This document shows, one piece after another, positions 8,133-16,301 of a stretch of DNA of 51,597 nt. The notes beneath the pieces were generated by a model. The model was not told the origin of the DNA, did no database searches, and saw only the letters and a list, made by a program, of their open reading frames with translations. Source of the DNA: CAYVMD01 sp964452465 (GTDB lineage: Bacteria; Armatimonadota; JACIXR01); the NCBI GenBank assembly GCA_964452465.1, contig CAYVMD010000013.1, forward strand, positions 1 through 51,597, written 5' to 3'. The position numbers and the translations under genes were made by a program. Within the stretch, counting starts at the first letter, position 1. Each line of letters starts with the position of its first letter.

Positions 8133-8768
8133 TTATTTCCCCTTCAAAATCTTTACTATTGTCTTGGCAAACTCCTCCGCTGCTTTGGGATCTCTACCGG
8201 TTATGATTTTGCCAGAAACAACGACGGGGGCATCCATATATTTCGCCCCATTCTGCTTCAAAACGCCCACAGAGACGGGATCGGGATAGACCGTAGCTTC
8301 CCTGCCTTTGAGAAGTCCCGCTAAAGCGAGAACCGCAGGAGAGATGCATATGGCTCCTACTACCTTCTTTTTATCGTAAAAAGCCTTAACCAAAGCGTGA
8401 AGTTTTTTATTCTCCCATAGGTATTGCCGGGAGCCTGTACCTCCGATGATTACGATAGCAAGGTAATCTTTTTCCTTTGCGTTATCTATAACTATATCCG
8501 GGACGATCTTGGTCTTCTTATCCATGCCAATGGTAGGACCTTTAGTGGTGCTCGCCACCTTGGTCTTAAAACCTTCCTTCTCCAGGATATTCTTGCAGGC
8601 GAAGAATTCTATGGGTTGAAAATCCCGGGGAGCGATGACCAAGAGAACGGGCAGGGAGGGCTTTGGAGGAGCTTGGACGGTAGGCAAAAGAGGGACAGGG
8701 GATAGCAAGAGGAATAGTGAAAGGAATAAGAATAACCAGGTTAATCGCCCAAAGTACACCCTTCTCAT
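8133..8768 (-). CDS. Exported DJ-1/PfpI-family protein
   Basis: This 211-residue protein has a long hydrophobic N-terminal signal segment (about residues 8-32) followed by a DJ-1/PfpI domain. Family features are the acidic residue E54 in FQPIEFF, the IVIIGGTGSRQYLW strand-turn, and the nucleophile elbow VGAICISPAVLALAG with C141. The usual histidine after the cysteine (AICHGP) is isoleucine, so protease-like activity is doubtful; chaperone, deglycase-like or redox roles are known in the family. The ATG at 8768 has AAAGGAGG upstream and a separate promoter. It is unusual for this family to be exported. It is divergent from the large glycoside hydrolase ORF. Confidence 0.82.
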   Translation of the reverse strand: MRRVYFGRLTWLFLFLSLFLLLSPVPLLPTVQAPPKPSLPVLLVIAPRDFQPIEFFACKNILEKEGFKTKVASTTKGPTIGMDKKTKIVPDIVIDNAKEKDYLAIVIIGGTGSRQYLWENKKLHALVKAFYDKKKVVGAICISPAVLALAGLLKGREATVYPDPVSVGVLKQNGAKYMDAPVVVSGKIITGRDPKAAEEFAKTIVKILKGK

Positions 8769-8799
8769 AGCCTTCGCCTCCTTTCGGGCTCCTAATTCA

Positions 8800-8829
8800 A
8801 GTATAATACATTAGGTTAGGAGAGGACAA
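8800..8829 (-). promoter_or_regulatory. Candidate promoter for the DJ-1/PfpI gene in the divergent region
   Basis: The minus strand has TTGTCC, 18 bp, TATACT. The same bases read TATAAT at 8802-8807 on the plus strand, so the site could also serve the large hydrolase ORF, although no good plus-strand -35 lies 16-18 bp upstream of it. The remainder of 8769-8917 holds only the short leaders of the two divergent genes. Confidence 0.4.
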
Positions 8830-8917
8830 TAATGATCTTTCAAGTTGAAACAGGGATATATTGCTTGGGTCTAATAGGTATAGGAGAAATTCTCGATTTG
8901 TATTGGGGGTATGCCTT

Positions 8918-11900
8918 ATGAAAAGAAGAGTTGCTTATGTTTTGCTCATTATATTAGGGATCTTGCCGGTAGGGTTGGCAAGGGCTGAAGCGGGATCCTT
9001 TCTCCTCAACGGCGACTTTGCGGAAGGGGAAGGAAAAATCCCCTCAGGCTGGGCGATTTCCTTTTATCCCCAGTGGGAAGGGGATGTTTATAACTGTATT
9101 TATCGATCCACTGCAAGGGCAAAAAGCGGGACTACATCCCTATGTATAGACACCCAACCTATTTTGGGCGAGGAGGTAACGCTGGTTTTCAATGGCACCA
9201 TAGCAAGGGAAGCAACCCAACTGAGGGGGAAGAGATTGGTCTTATCCGGTTGGGTATATGTAGAGAAGGGAACCCCTGCGCGGCCGATCGGAATGAGGTT
9301 ACGGACCTTTGGGAGGGATGAGGAGGGGAGAGGGATATTCTTGGGAGATGTGCTGGAATTGACAGTGTTTGGGACACCAGGGAAATGGGTGCGCTTCCAA
9401 GCCTCGGGCGTTGTCCCAAACAAGGAGATAACCGGTATGGACCTTCATTGTTGGATCAGCCCCGATATCGTGCGGGTATTGCAATATTTGGACGATATAA
9501 GGGTGGAGGTTCATACTCCCCCTTCTTTAGAATTGACCCTTTTCTCTAACGCTATGTGGCGAGATGAAGAATGGTTGCCGCTGGTGGTGCAGATCAACCA
9601 AGTGGTTCCTCGAGAGGCAAAATTAGTTTTCAAATTATTGACGCAAAAGGGCAAATCCGTTGCGGAATGGGACAGACCCCTCAAAACGGGAATCCTGGGG
9701 TTAAAAATGCCCAAGGCAACTTTACCCGAGGGCTCCTATACACTTTCCACAAAGGTGCAGGATGCCCAGGGGAAAACTTTGCTATCCGCGGGAGCTCCTC
9801 TTCAATTGGTGAAAAGTCCTTGGGAGGATGCCCCCAAGACGGGCAAAACGACATCCCCCCAAAGCGTATCGTCTCCCGAGAAAAGGGAAAGCGAGAAGAG
9901 CGCTCTATCAAAGGAAAGGCTTCCACCTGCATTCCAGGCCATGGGGAGTAGACCCCCTCAAGAAATGCCGGAATTCATACCCTCCGAATCGGAACCTTTA
10001 AGCCCTGACATAGATCTTTCCCCTTGGCAGAGCAAGGGATATGTGGTCTTCTCCCGCCATTACTTGGAGGAAGTATCCCCCCTGGGGAGACCTCGCCCGG
10101 GCGAGATCCGTCCCCTACGGATCTTTGCTTCACCGGGGGAATACGAACCCGCCACTTTGTCCATTTGGGCTCTCCAGCCTCAGAATGGTATTCGTCTCGC
10201 TATGAGTGACCTTGTGGGCGACAAGGGGAGGATCTCGGCGAACAATGTGGAGATCAGGCTGATTCGCAATGTGCAAGGATTGCCCATCTTCACCGAAAGA
10301 TGCTCCCAAGTGGATATCCCCCAAGGAGAAACGCGCACCTTCTATCTGCTCTTCTATATCCCTCCCACCACGCCAGCGGGCTTTTATAGAGGTAAGGTAG
10401 GAGTGATCCCTTCTGGAGGCAAGGGCTCCGATGTGGAGGTGTTTTTAAGGGTGTTGCCCTTGAATCTCCCTGCCCCGCCCAAGGGCTATGGCTTTTGGTG
10501 GCATTTGGATAATCGTTGGAATGGCTATTATTCTAAGGATAGGGAAAGCACTTTGGGACAGATTCGTCGCCAGTTCGTTCTCCTCCGCGAGTATGGTTGC
10601 AATATGGTTTCCTTCTATCCCATGCCCAAGATGACGAAAACGGATAAAGGGATAGAGCTGGATTTCGGGATTGAGCATTGGGGGCATTGCTTTTATTCCC
10701 TCACCGATTTAGCAAGGATAGGAAAGGAGACAGGTTTCATCTCCCCTAAAGTCCCCATCCAATATACGGGAGCGGAATCGCTCCATTCCCACTGGGTGAG
10801 CCGGGAGATGGGAATGGAGCGTTATTCCGATGCGTTCGCTGAGTTCTATAAGGATATGTGCAAAAGGATCGATGAATGGGCAAGGAAGCAAGGCATAACC
10901 CTTGCCTTTGCCTGCGTTGATGAGATTGGAAACGCTCCCGAGAGGCGCCAGGAGGCTCTTAGATTCTATAGATTGGCGAAGGAAGCGGGAGTCTTGACCT
11001 CGGTGACGGACAACTCCATGCATGGTGGCTTTCATCTCATGGGGCAGCCTCGCTTCGATCAAATAATAGACATGAGGGTTTATAATTTCGTATGTCCGGA
11101 GATGATTGAGGATTGCCGGAGGTCAGGCGATCGCCTTTGGCTTTACAACCTTGGCTCCTGCGGGTGGTATGGGAAGTTGGATAGATTCGTCTTTGGCTTC
11201 TTCACCGAACGCTGCGGGGCGGAGGGCTACTCGCAATGGGCTTTCCAATGGCCAGGAGGAAGCAAAGACCCCTACGAATCCGCCTTAAACGGGGAATTCT
11301 CCGGCTACAACTATGCCCTTCCCGCTTCCGACGGGCCCCTTCCTACCCTCGCCTTGGAAGCGGTCAGAGAGGGGATAGATGACGCCCGCTATCTCCATCT
11401 CCTCCCTCCGAATCTTCGTGCCTCTCTTCTTTCCGACATCCAACCCTTGAGCCTTTCCATAGGGGAATACTTAGAGGGGAGATCCCCCCTCTTTTTCGAC
11501 ATTCGCCGGTGGCAAGTAGCCCAAAAGGCGTATTCTCGGCAAGGAAATGAAAGGGCTTTTAAACTCTGGGTTTTACTCCCCAAAATTGGAGGAGGTTATT
11601 CCATGCCACGCATGGGGGAATGGATTTTAACTTATATTCTTTCCTTGGTGGGCATTGTACTTGCACAGGGGCAAATGATAACGGGGAGTAATATGCCGGG
11701 ATTTGCGGAGGCTTTTGGTCTACAATCCCACCAGAAAAGCAGTATCGTGGAGGTCAAGGAAGTGGGGGTGCTTTGTGGTAGAATAGAAGGGACCAATGTG
11801 CTATGGGAGGAGGAAACAGCCCAATTCGAATTCGAAATCCTTAACAAGACGGACACCTCCCTGCAATTGCGAGGGCACATGGAGACCATCCAATATCGCA

Positions 11901-14737
11901 CCGAAGTGCAAGTGGGCGACTGGTGGAAACCGAGGGTGCACCGCATTCGCGTAGCAGGCAAGGTGCCGGTGGCGGTTTCTTTGCCAGTTCGGGGCACAGC
12001 AAGGCTCACAGTCCAGCCCATTGTCCCGGAGGAGTTTGGTGGATATGCGCTGATATTTGACTTTGGGAAAGCAGGCAGGGTATTTGGCGCCGCAGTGGTT
12101 CGTGTCCCAAAGCCTGATATGGGTAGGGTATTCATCCCCACCTACGCCCTGGACATGCCCTGGCCTCATGAGATGAGCGAGGCGGTGTTTGCTACATTCT
12201 ATAAATTAGGCATCAAGGGATGTAGATTAGGCATCGGATACATCCCCACAACTGATCCGCGTTTCCTGGAGCAATTGCAAACTTTCGATGAGTGGTTGGA
12301 TTGGGCACGCAAATACGATGTCACAGTGATGCTGACCATTGGCGCAGGCGGTGCACCTATGCCGTTGGGGCGAGGACGCCCTCACCTTAACGAACGCGAC
12401 GAGATGTTGGAGACCAAGGAGGATTTAGCCTGGCTGCCTGAATATGATGCTGACTTTCAGAAGTGGACTCAGATAATTGTGGAGCGATACGGATGGCCGA
12501 AGGGCATGGTAAACGCGGTAGAGTTGTGGAACGAGCCCTGGGAGGGATTGTCGATCTCCGGCTGGGGTGCAGACATGATACGCTACCGGGAGTTATATAC
12601 CAGAATGGCGCTGGGGGTGGAAGCAGGTCGGGCAAATGCAGGGGTTCGCGTGTTGATGGGTGGGGCATGTTCCTCCTCCAACACTCGTGACAAGTTCTTC
12701 TGTGATGGCACAGATACCTTCCTGAAATGGTTGGACTTCGTGAGCATTCACTACCAACCGCTGGCAGCAGATCCCGCGCTTGTGCCCGAGTGGCGTAACC
12801 GTAAACATCCCTATGGTCCAGTACAGGTCTGGGATACGGAGAGTTGGATCGCCAACTCGGAAGACCGGGTGGCTGCGGTTATCGCTTCCATGCACGCACA
12901 GGGGCAACAACGAACGGCGGGCATTTTTCACGGCAATGTCTACGAAAGCCAAATTCTTCAAGATCAGCCTCGGCGAGGGGTAGCACAAGTATGGGCACCT
13001 GCAGCTGCTGTTGCTGCTACACAGAAGTTCATCGGTCAGCGTGCCTTCCGTGAGATCCTATTCAAGAATGGCTTGCCTTGGATCTTCGTCTTCAATGGTT
13101 TGCGAAACGCCGACGATGGCACCGTTGTTGTGGTGGGTGACCTACGGGGTGTATATGATCCCAACAGAATCCTCTTCCGCAATGTGCTGGGTTTGCGCAA
13201 TCGAGCTGAGGTTAAGCGGATCCAGAAGGAGATGAAGGACCTGCCACCTGGCGACTCGGAGAAACGCCGGCAGTTGAAAGAAGCGCTAAATCGTGCCTTA
13301 GTGCTTCGAGATGCGCGCCTAATCCTCCTCAACCCCGAGCGTGAATTCCTTACCTTCGATTACTACGGTAATCCTCTTCCAAGTAAGGGCGATAAGTTGG
13401 TCATCCCACTGGATGGGCATGGATATTTTCTGCGCACTACGGGCAAGCCCGGCTCCTTCCAACGATTGCTAAGCGCGCTCCAGAAGGCACTTATCGAAGG
13501 AATCGAGCCGGTGGAAATCGTGCTCGAGGATTTTGAGGCACCATTAGAAGAACATCCTACACTTCGCATCACTTTGACTAATGTCTTGAATCGACCTGTG
13601 GCGGGTAAATTATCCGTAGATATTGAGGGAGTTTTATTAGAGCGGAGCTCTTTAAATGTCTCTTTAAAGCCACACGAGACCCGCGTAGTAGAAATAAAAG
13701 TAACGAGAGGTAAATCAAACGCAGAGAATCTCTATCCCTGCAAGGTGCGCTTCGATGCGGGTGCAAATGGCGTTGCCGAACACGAGGAGACACTGCGAGT
13801 TAATGTAATAGCATGGCGAAGCATCCAGGTAGATGGCGACCTGAAGGATTGGGAAGGGGTTCTTCCCCAAATGATGGTTGGAGAAGGGATCGATGTGAGC
13901 AAAACGGAACAGGCTTACCTACCTTTCAAGCCCTTCGAACCGACACAGGGCGAGCACTTAGCTGTGGTCTATTTTGCCTGTGACGATGATGCCTTCTACC
14001 TTTCTGCGAAGATAGCGGATACTACCCCTTATGAGGGAAATGTGCGCTTTGAAACGCGCGACGATGATTCCTACTTCTACCCCAAGGTCTGCTATGAGGT
14101 TAGACGTGACCCCAACGATCCCTCTCGCTTTATTCGAAGGGAGTTGGTATGGCCAGAAGGCGTGCGCCGGTTTTCCTATCGCAAAGAACCCGATTTGCCA
14201 TCAGGTAATGGCACGGATAATGTGCAGGTGGCGTTCAATGTATTGCCTCCGAACCGAAAACCACTTCTCTCCCATCCCCCAGGCACAATGCCTCGCTTCA
14301 TGGTGTATGCAGATACCGACTACGAGTTCGCCTTGAACCTTGTTGCACCCCGCTATGGAGGCGGAACCGAGATCTGGTGTCTCCACCGCCCGGGCATGGT
14401 GCGTAAACATTTCTATCCCCGCCAGCCCAAAGCACCCATCGACGGCGGACCAGTCAAGGATGGGAAGTTGGTTATCTGGCAGGACGAAGGAACTCGCTAT
14501 GTGGAGTGCGCTATCCCCTGGGAGCACATGCCCGAGGTTAAAGAGACGTTGTTCGCAGGCAAGCCGGTAAAGATCTCCGTAAGGATCAACCATAACCAGG
14601 GCGAGGCAATGGAGCTGGCAGCAGGACGGAGCATATCAAAGATCAATTTCTGGGCATTCCACAACGACTGGGCAACGCACTGGGCAAACGAAGTGAAGTT
14701 CTGGCTCCAACCGATAGAACACCTGCACACTTATTGA
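8918..14737 (+). CDS. Giant two-part secreted glycoside hydrolase ORF (DUF4091 module fused in frame to a clan-A-type hydrolase with a CBM9-like end)
   Basis: The ORF encodes 1,939 residues from the ATG at 8918, where a signal peptide begins (MKRRVAYVLLIILGILPVG); the in-frame TTG at 8861 is less likely. Part 1 (to about residue 890) has an N-terminal jelly-roll module starting FLLNGDF, an Ig-like domain, a charged Ser/Pro linker (about 305-360), then a GH123-like barrel and DUF4091, ending near VREGIDDARYLHLL. At 11588-11605 the reading frame passes through GGAGGAGG and ATG, and residues 896 onward read as a second signal peptide (MPRMGEWILTYILSLVGIVL). Part 2 has a beta-sandwich, a TIM barrel with a candidate acid/base in ELWNEPWEG and nucleophile in VWDTESW, and a C-terminal CBM9-like domain (SIQVDGDLKDWEG). 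It is probably a fusion of two once-separate genes by stop loss, or a sequence error. Substrates are unknown. Confidence 0.75.
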   Translation: MKRRVAYVLLIILGILPVGLARAEAGSFLLNGDFAEGEGKIPSGWAISFYPQWEGDVYNCIYRSTARAKSGTTSLCIDTQPILGEEVTLVFNGTIAREATQLRGKRLVLSGWVYVEKGTPARPIGMRLRTFGRDEEGRGIFLGDVLELTVFGTPGKWVRFQASGVVPNKEITGMDLHCWISPDIVRVLQYLDDIRVEVHTPPSLELTLFSNAMWRDEEWLPLVVQINQVVPREAKLVFKLLTQKGKSVAEWDRPLKTGILGLKMPKATLPEGSYTLSTKVQDAQGKTLLSAGAPLQLVKSPWEDAPKTGKTTSPQSVSSPEKRESEKSALSKERLPPAFQAMGSRPPQEMPEFIPSESEPLSPDIDLSPWQSKGYVVFSRHYLEEVSPLGRPRPGEIRPLRIFASPGEYEPATLSIWALQPQNGIRLAMSDLVGDKGRISANNVEIRLIRNVQGLPIFTERCSQVDIPQGETRTFYLLFYIPPTTPAGFYRGKVGVIPSGGKGSDVEVFLRVLPLNLPAPPKGYGFWWHLDNRWNGYYSKDRESTLGQIRRQFVLLREYGCNMVSFYPMPKMTKTDKGIELDFGIEHWGHCFYSLTDLARIGKETGFISPKVPIQYTGAESLHSHWVSREMGMERYSDAFAEFYKDMCKRIDEWARKQGITLAFACVDEIGNAPERRQEALRFYRLAKEAGVLTSVTDNSMHGGFHLMGQPRFDQIIDMRVYNFVCPEMIEDCRRSGDRLWLYNLGSCGWYGKLDRFVFGFFTERCGAEGYSQWAFQWPGGSKDPYESALNGEFSGYNYALPASDGPLPTLALEAVREGIDDARYLHLLPPNLRASLLSDIQPLSLSIGEYLEGRSPLFFDIRRWQVAQKAYSRQGNERAFKLWVLLPKIGGGYSMPRMGEWILTYILSLVGIVLAQGQMITGSNMPGFAEAFGLQSHQKSSIVEVKEVGVLCGRIEGTNVLWEEETAQFEFEILNKTDTSLQLRGHMETIQYRTEVQVGDWWKPRVHRIRVAGKVPVAVSLPVRGTARLTVQPIVPEEFGGYALIFDFGKAGRVFGAAVVRVPKPDMGRVFIPTYALDMPWPHEMSEAVFATFYKLGIKGCRLGIGYIPTTDPRFLEQLQTFDEWLDWARKYDVTVMLTIGAGGAPMPLGRGRPHLNERDEMLETKEDLAWLPEYDADFQKWTQIIVERYGWPKGMVNAVELWNEPWEGLSISGWGADMIRYRELYTRMALGVEAGRANAGVRVLMGGACSSSNTRDKFFCDGTDTFLKWLDFVSIHYQPLAADPALVPEWRNRKHPYGPVQVWDTESWIANSEDRVAAVIASMHAQGQQRTAGIFHGNVYESQILQDQPRRGVAQVWAPAAAVAATQKFIGQRAFREILFKNGLPWIFVFNGLRNADDGTVVVVGDLRGVYDPNRILFRNVLGLRNRAEVKRIQKEMKDLPPGDSEKRRQLKEALNRALVLRDARLILLNPEREFLTFDYYGNPLPSKGDKLVIPLDGHGYFLRTTGKPGSFQRLLSALQKALIEGIEPVEIVLEDFEAPLEEHPTLRITLTNVLNRPVAGKLSVDIEGVLLERSSLNVSLKPHETRVVEIKVTRGKSNAENLYPCKVRFDAGANGVAEHEETLRVNVIAWRSIQVDGDLKDWEGVLPQMMVGEGIDVSKTEQAYLPFKPFEPTQGEHLAVVYFACDDDAFYLSAKIADTTPYEGNVRFETRDDDSYFYPKVCYEVRRDPNDPSRFIRRELVWPEGVRRFSYRKEPDLPSGNGTDNVQVAFNVLPPNRKPLLSHPPGTMPRFMVYADTDYEFALNLVAPRYGGGTEIWCLHRPGMVRKHFYPRQPKAPIDGGPVKDGKLVIWQDEGTRYVECAIPWEHMPEVKETLFAGKPVKISVRINHNQGEAMELAAGRSISKINFWAFHNDWATHWANEVKFWLQPIEHLHTY
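11603..14737 (+). CDS. Possible independently translated second hydrolase inside the giant ORF
   Basis: An ATG at 11603 preceded by GGAGGAGG (11588-11595) begins a typical signal peptide followed by GQMITGSNMPGF, in the same frame as the larger ORF. Read separately it is a 1,044-residue secreted hydrolase: N-terminal beta-sandwich (about 30-160), a TIM barrel (about 170-480) with catalytic candidates E311 (WNEPWEG) and E413 (DTESW), a further beta-rich segment, and a CBM9-like C-terminal domain (about 810-1,040). Arginine and alanine codon choice (more CGN and GCA) looks different from the upstream half, by eye. I list it because the translation signals are intact, so a separate product is likely whether or not the fusion is real. 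Confidence 0.5.
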   Translation: MPRMGEWILTYILSLVGIVLAQGQMITGSNMPGFAEAFGLQSHQKSSIVEVKEVGVLCGRIEGTNVLWEEETAQFEFEILNKTDTSLQLRGHMETIQYRTEVQVGDWWKPRVHRIRVAGKVPVAVSLPVRGTARLTVQPIVPEEFGGYALIFDFGKAGRVFGAAVVRVPKPDMGRVFIPTYALDMPWPHEMSEAVFATFYKLGIKGCRLGIGYIPTTDPRFLEQLQTFDEWLDWARKYDVTVMLTIGAGGAPMPLGRGRPHLNERDEMLETKEDLAWLPEYDADFQKWTQIIVERYGWPKGMVNAVELWNEPWEGLSISGWGADMIRYRELYTRMALGVEAGRANAGVRVLMGGACSSSNTRDKFFCDGTDTFLKWLDFVSIHYQPLAADPALVPEWRNRKHPYGPVQVWDTESWIANSEDRVAAVIASMHAQGQQRTAGIFHGNVYESQILQDQPRRGVAQVWAPAAAVAATQKFIGQRAFREILFKNGLPWIFVFNGLRNADDGTVVVVGDLRGVYDPNRILFRNVLGLRNRAEVKRIQKEMKDLPPGDSEKRRQLKEALNRALVLRDARLILLNPEREFLTFDYYGNPLPSKGDKLVIPLDGHGYFLRTTGKPGSFQRLLSALQKALIEGIEPVEIVLEDFEAPLEEHPTLRITLTNVLNRPVAGKLSVDIEGVLLERSSLNVSLKPHETRVVEIKVTRGKSNAENLYPCKVRFDAGANGVAEHEETLRVNVIAWRSIQVDGDLKDWEGVLPQMMVGEGIDVSKTEQAYLPFKPFEPTQGEHLAVVYFACDDDAFYLSAKIADTTPYEGNVRFETRDDDSYFYPKVCYEVRRDPNDPSRFIRRELVWPEGVRRFSYRKEPDLPSGNGTDNVQVAFNVLPPNRKPLLSHPPGTMPRFMVYADTDYEFALNLVAPRYGGGTEIWCLHRPGMVRKHFYPRQPKAPIDGGPVKDGKLVIWQDEGTRYVECAIPWEHMPEVKETLFAGKPVKISVRINHNQGEAMELAAGRSISKINFWAFHNDWATHWANEVKFWLQPIEHLHTY

Positions 14738-14782
14738 ATCCCTTTGGGAAGGAGCAGGTTAAGTATCATGTTCTATTATCCT

Positions 14783-14810
14783 TTGATATAAAAGCCAAAA
14801 GCGTTATTAT
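14783..14810 (+). promoter_or_regulatory. Promoter for the GH140-like gene
   Basis: TTGATA, 16 bp and TATTAT lie 50 nt upstream of the ATG at 14861, leaving a leader of about 45 nt with AGGAGG. This supports a separate transcript from the giant ORF. Confidence 0.5.
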
Positions 14811-14860
14811 TACGGTAGCACAAGGCAGGCAAATTTAACGGAAACAGGAGGTTGATATTT

Positions 14861-16231
14861 ATGAATAGTGCTTATTATGTGAGGGGCATATTTTTGGTCT
14901 TCCTCTCTGTATCGTTTGTGTTCTCCGCGCCGGCACGGGGACCTTTGCGAGTGAGCAAACAGAACCCTCGCTACTTCGAGGATGGCAGGGGGAACATCGT
15001 TTATCTCACCGGCTCTCATACCTGGACCAATTTTCAAGACGGGGACGAGAGTAAACCGCTCTTTGACTATAATGCCTATCTGGATTTCCTGGTGAAACAC
15101 AATCACAATTTCGTTCGCCTTTGGTCGTGGCAATCCACCGGTGCCTGGATCTTTCCTTCCATCTCACCTCATCCCTGGTTGCGCACAGGACCAGGATTAG
15201 CCAATGACGGAAAGCCTAAGTTCGACCTTACGAAATTCAATCCCGAATATTTCAAGCGCCTCCGCCAAAGGGTGGAATTGGCGGGTAAGAGGGGTGTATA
15301 TGTCTCGGTGATGTTCTTCGTAGGGGGAAACTTCGATGTAAGAGAAGAATGGAGGCTCCATCCCTTCCATAGGGATAATAACATCAACGGTATAGACCCG
15401 GATATCAACCGGGATGAAAGAGGCACAGAAGCAGTTACCATGAGCGACGACCCTCGAGTAAAGGCGGTCAGGGAGATCGAGTTAGCTTACATCAAGCAGG
15501 TGATAGATACCCTGAACGATTTGGATAATGTCCTATACGAGGTAATAAATGAGGGAGGGACCAAGGAATGGGATTGGTTCGTCGTCAATTTCGTTAAGGA
15601 GTACGAGAAGACGAAGCGAAAGCAACATCCCATAGGGATTACGGGACATGGGAGGGAAAGCAACGAGGATATGCTCAACAGCCCGGCGGATTGGTTCTCC
15701 CCAGGGGCAGGCGGGTGGCCGGACCTACGGAGCGATCCAAGGGCAATGGATGGGAAGAAAATCTCTATCTTGGATACCGACCATATATGGGGAGAAGGCG
15801 GGAATTATAAGTGGGTTTGGAAGAGCTTCCTCCGAGGGCACAATCCCATCTTCATGGATCGCATAGCCTTCCTAACGGGTAACGCAGGAGGTGAGATCCC
15901 CGGAGCGGAAGAAATCCGAAAGGCGATGGGGGTAACTTTGAGCGTCTCGAAACGGATAAATTTAGCGAAAATGGTGCCCCTCAACGAGGTCTCCTCCACC
16001 GGTTATTGTTTAGCTAACCCCGGCGAGGAGTACCTCGTATATTTGCCCGAGGGAGGAGAAGCGAAGGTCGACCTCACCCAGGCAAAAGGAAGCTTCCTCG
16101 TGGAATGGATTCACCCCCTGGAGGGCAAGATAATGCCGGGCAGGAAAATAGCGGGAGGCACGAAACGGAAATTCGTCGCTCCCTTCCCCGGTGACGCCGT
16201 TCTCCATCTCTTCCGTTCAGGTGGAAGCTAA
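14861..16231 (+). CDS. Secreted DUF4038/GH140-like glycoside hydrolase
   Basis: This 456-residue protein has a signal peptide (MNSAYYVRGIFLVFLSVSFV, cleavage near FSAPA) and a TIM-barrel of the DUF4038/GH140-like group. The signature start of the domain is YFEDGRGNIVYLTGSHTWTN (39-58). The strand LDNVLYEVINEGG places E231 as likely acid/base, and later LDTDHIWGEGG and FMDRIAF are conserved-looking barrel strands; the C-terminal 80 residues form a beta-sandwich (YLVYLPEGGEAKVDL). GH140 members cleave apiose-linked side chains of rhamnogalacturonan II, but relatives are uncharacterised. The ATG at 14861 has AGGAGG 9 nt upstream, so the in-frame TTG at 14852, inside that site, is rejected. It precedes a Gfo/Idh/MocA gene. 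Confidence 0.75.
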   Translation: MNSAYYVRGIFLVFLSVSFVFSAPARGPLRVSKQNPRYFEDGRGNIVYLTGSHTWTNFQDGDESKPLFDYNAYLDFLVKHNHNFVRLWSWQSTGAWIFPSISPHPWLRTGPGLANDGKPKFDLTKFNPEYFKRLRQRVELAGKRGVYVSVMFFVGGNFDVREEWRLHPFHRDNNINGIDPDINRDERGTEAVTMSDDPRVKAVREIELAYIKQVIDTLNDLDNVLYEVINEGGTKEWDWFVVNFVKEYEKTKRKQHPIGITGHGRESNEDMLNSPADWFSPGAGGWPDLRSDPRAMDGKKISILDTDHIWGEGGNYKWVWKSFLRGHNPIFMDRIAFLTGNAGGEIPGAEEIRKAMGVTLSVSKRINLAKMVPLNEVSSTGYCLANPGEEYLVYLPEGGEAKVDLTQAKGSFLVEWIHPLEGKIMPGRKIAGGTKRKFVAPFPGDAVLHLFRSGGS

Positions 16232-16236
16232 ATCGG

Positions 16237-16265
16237 TTGCAAAGTTACTCGCTTATACTTATCCT
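16237..16265 (+). promoter_or_regulatory. Weak candidate promoter before the Gfo/Idh/MocA gene
   Basis: TTGCAA, 17 bp, TATCCT in the 70-nt gap after the GH140-like gene; the -10 is poor. Read-through from the upstream gene is equally possible. Confidence 0.3.
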
Positions 16266-16301
16266 ATCCTCGAATCCATTTGATTAGGAGGCGAAGAGGA
16301 A

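Noticed and set aside
8861..8917. TTG start extending the giant ORF upstream
   Set aside because: The signal peptide begins at the ATG at 8918 and the extra residues are charged and would disrupt it.
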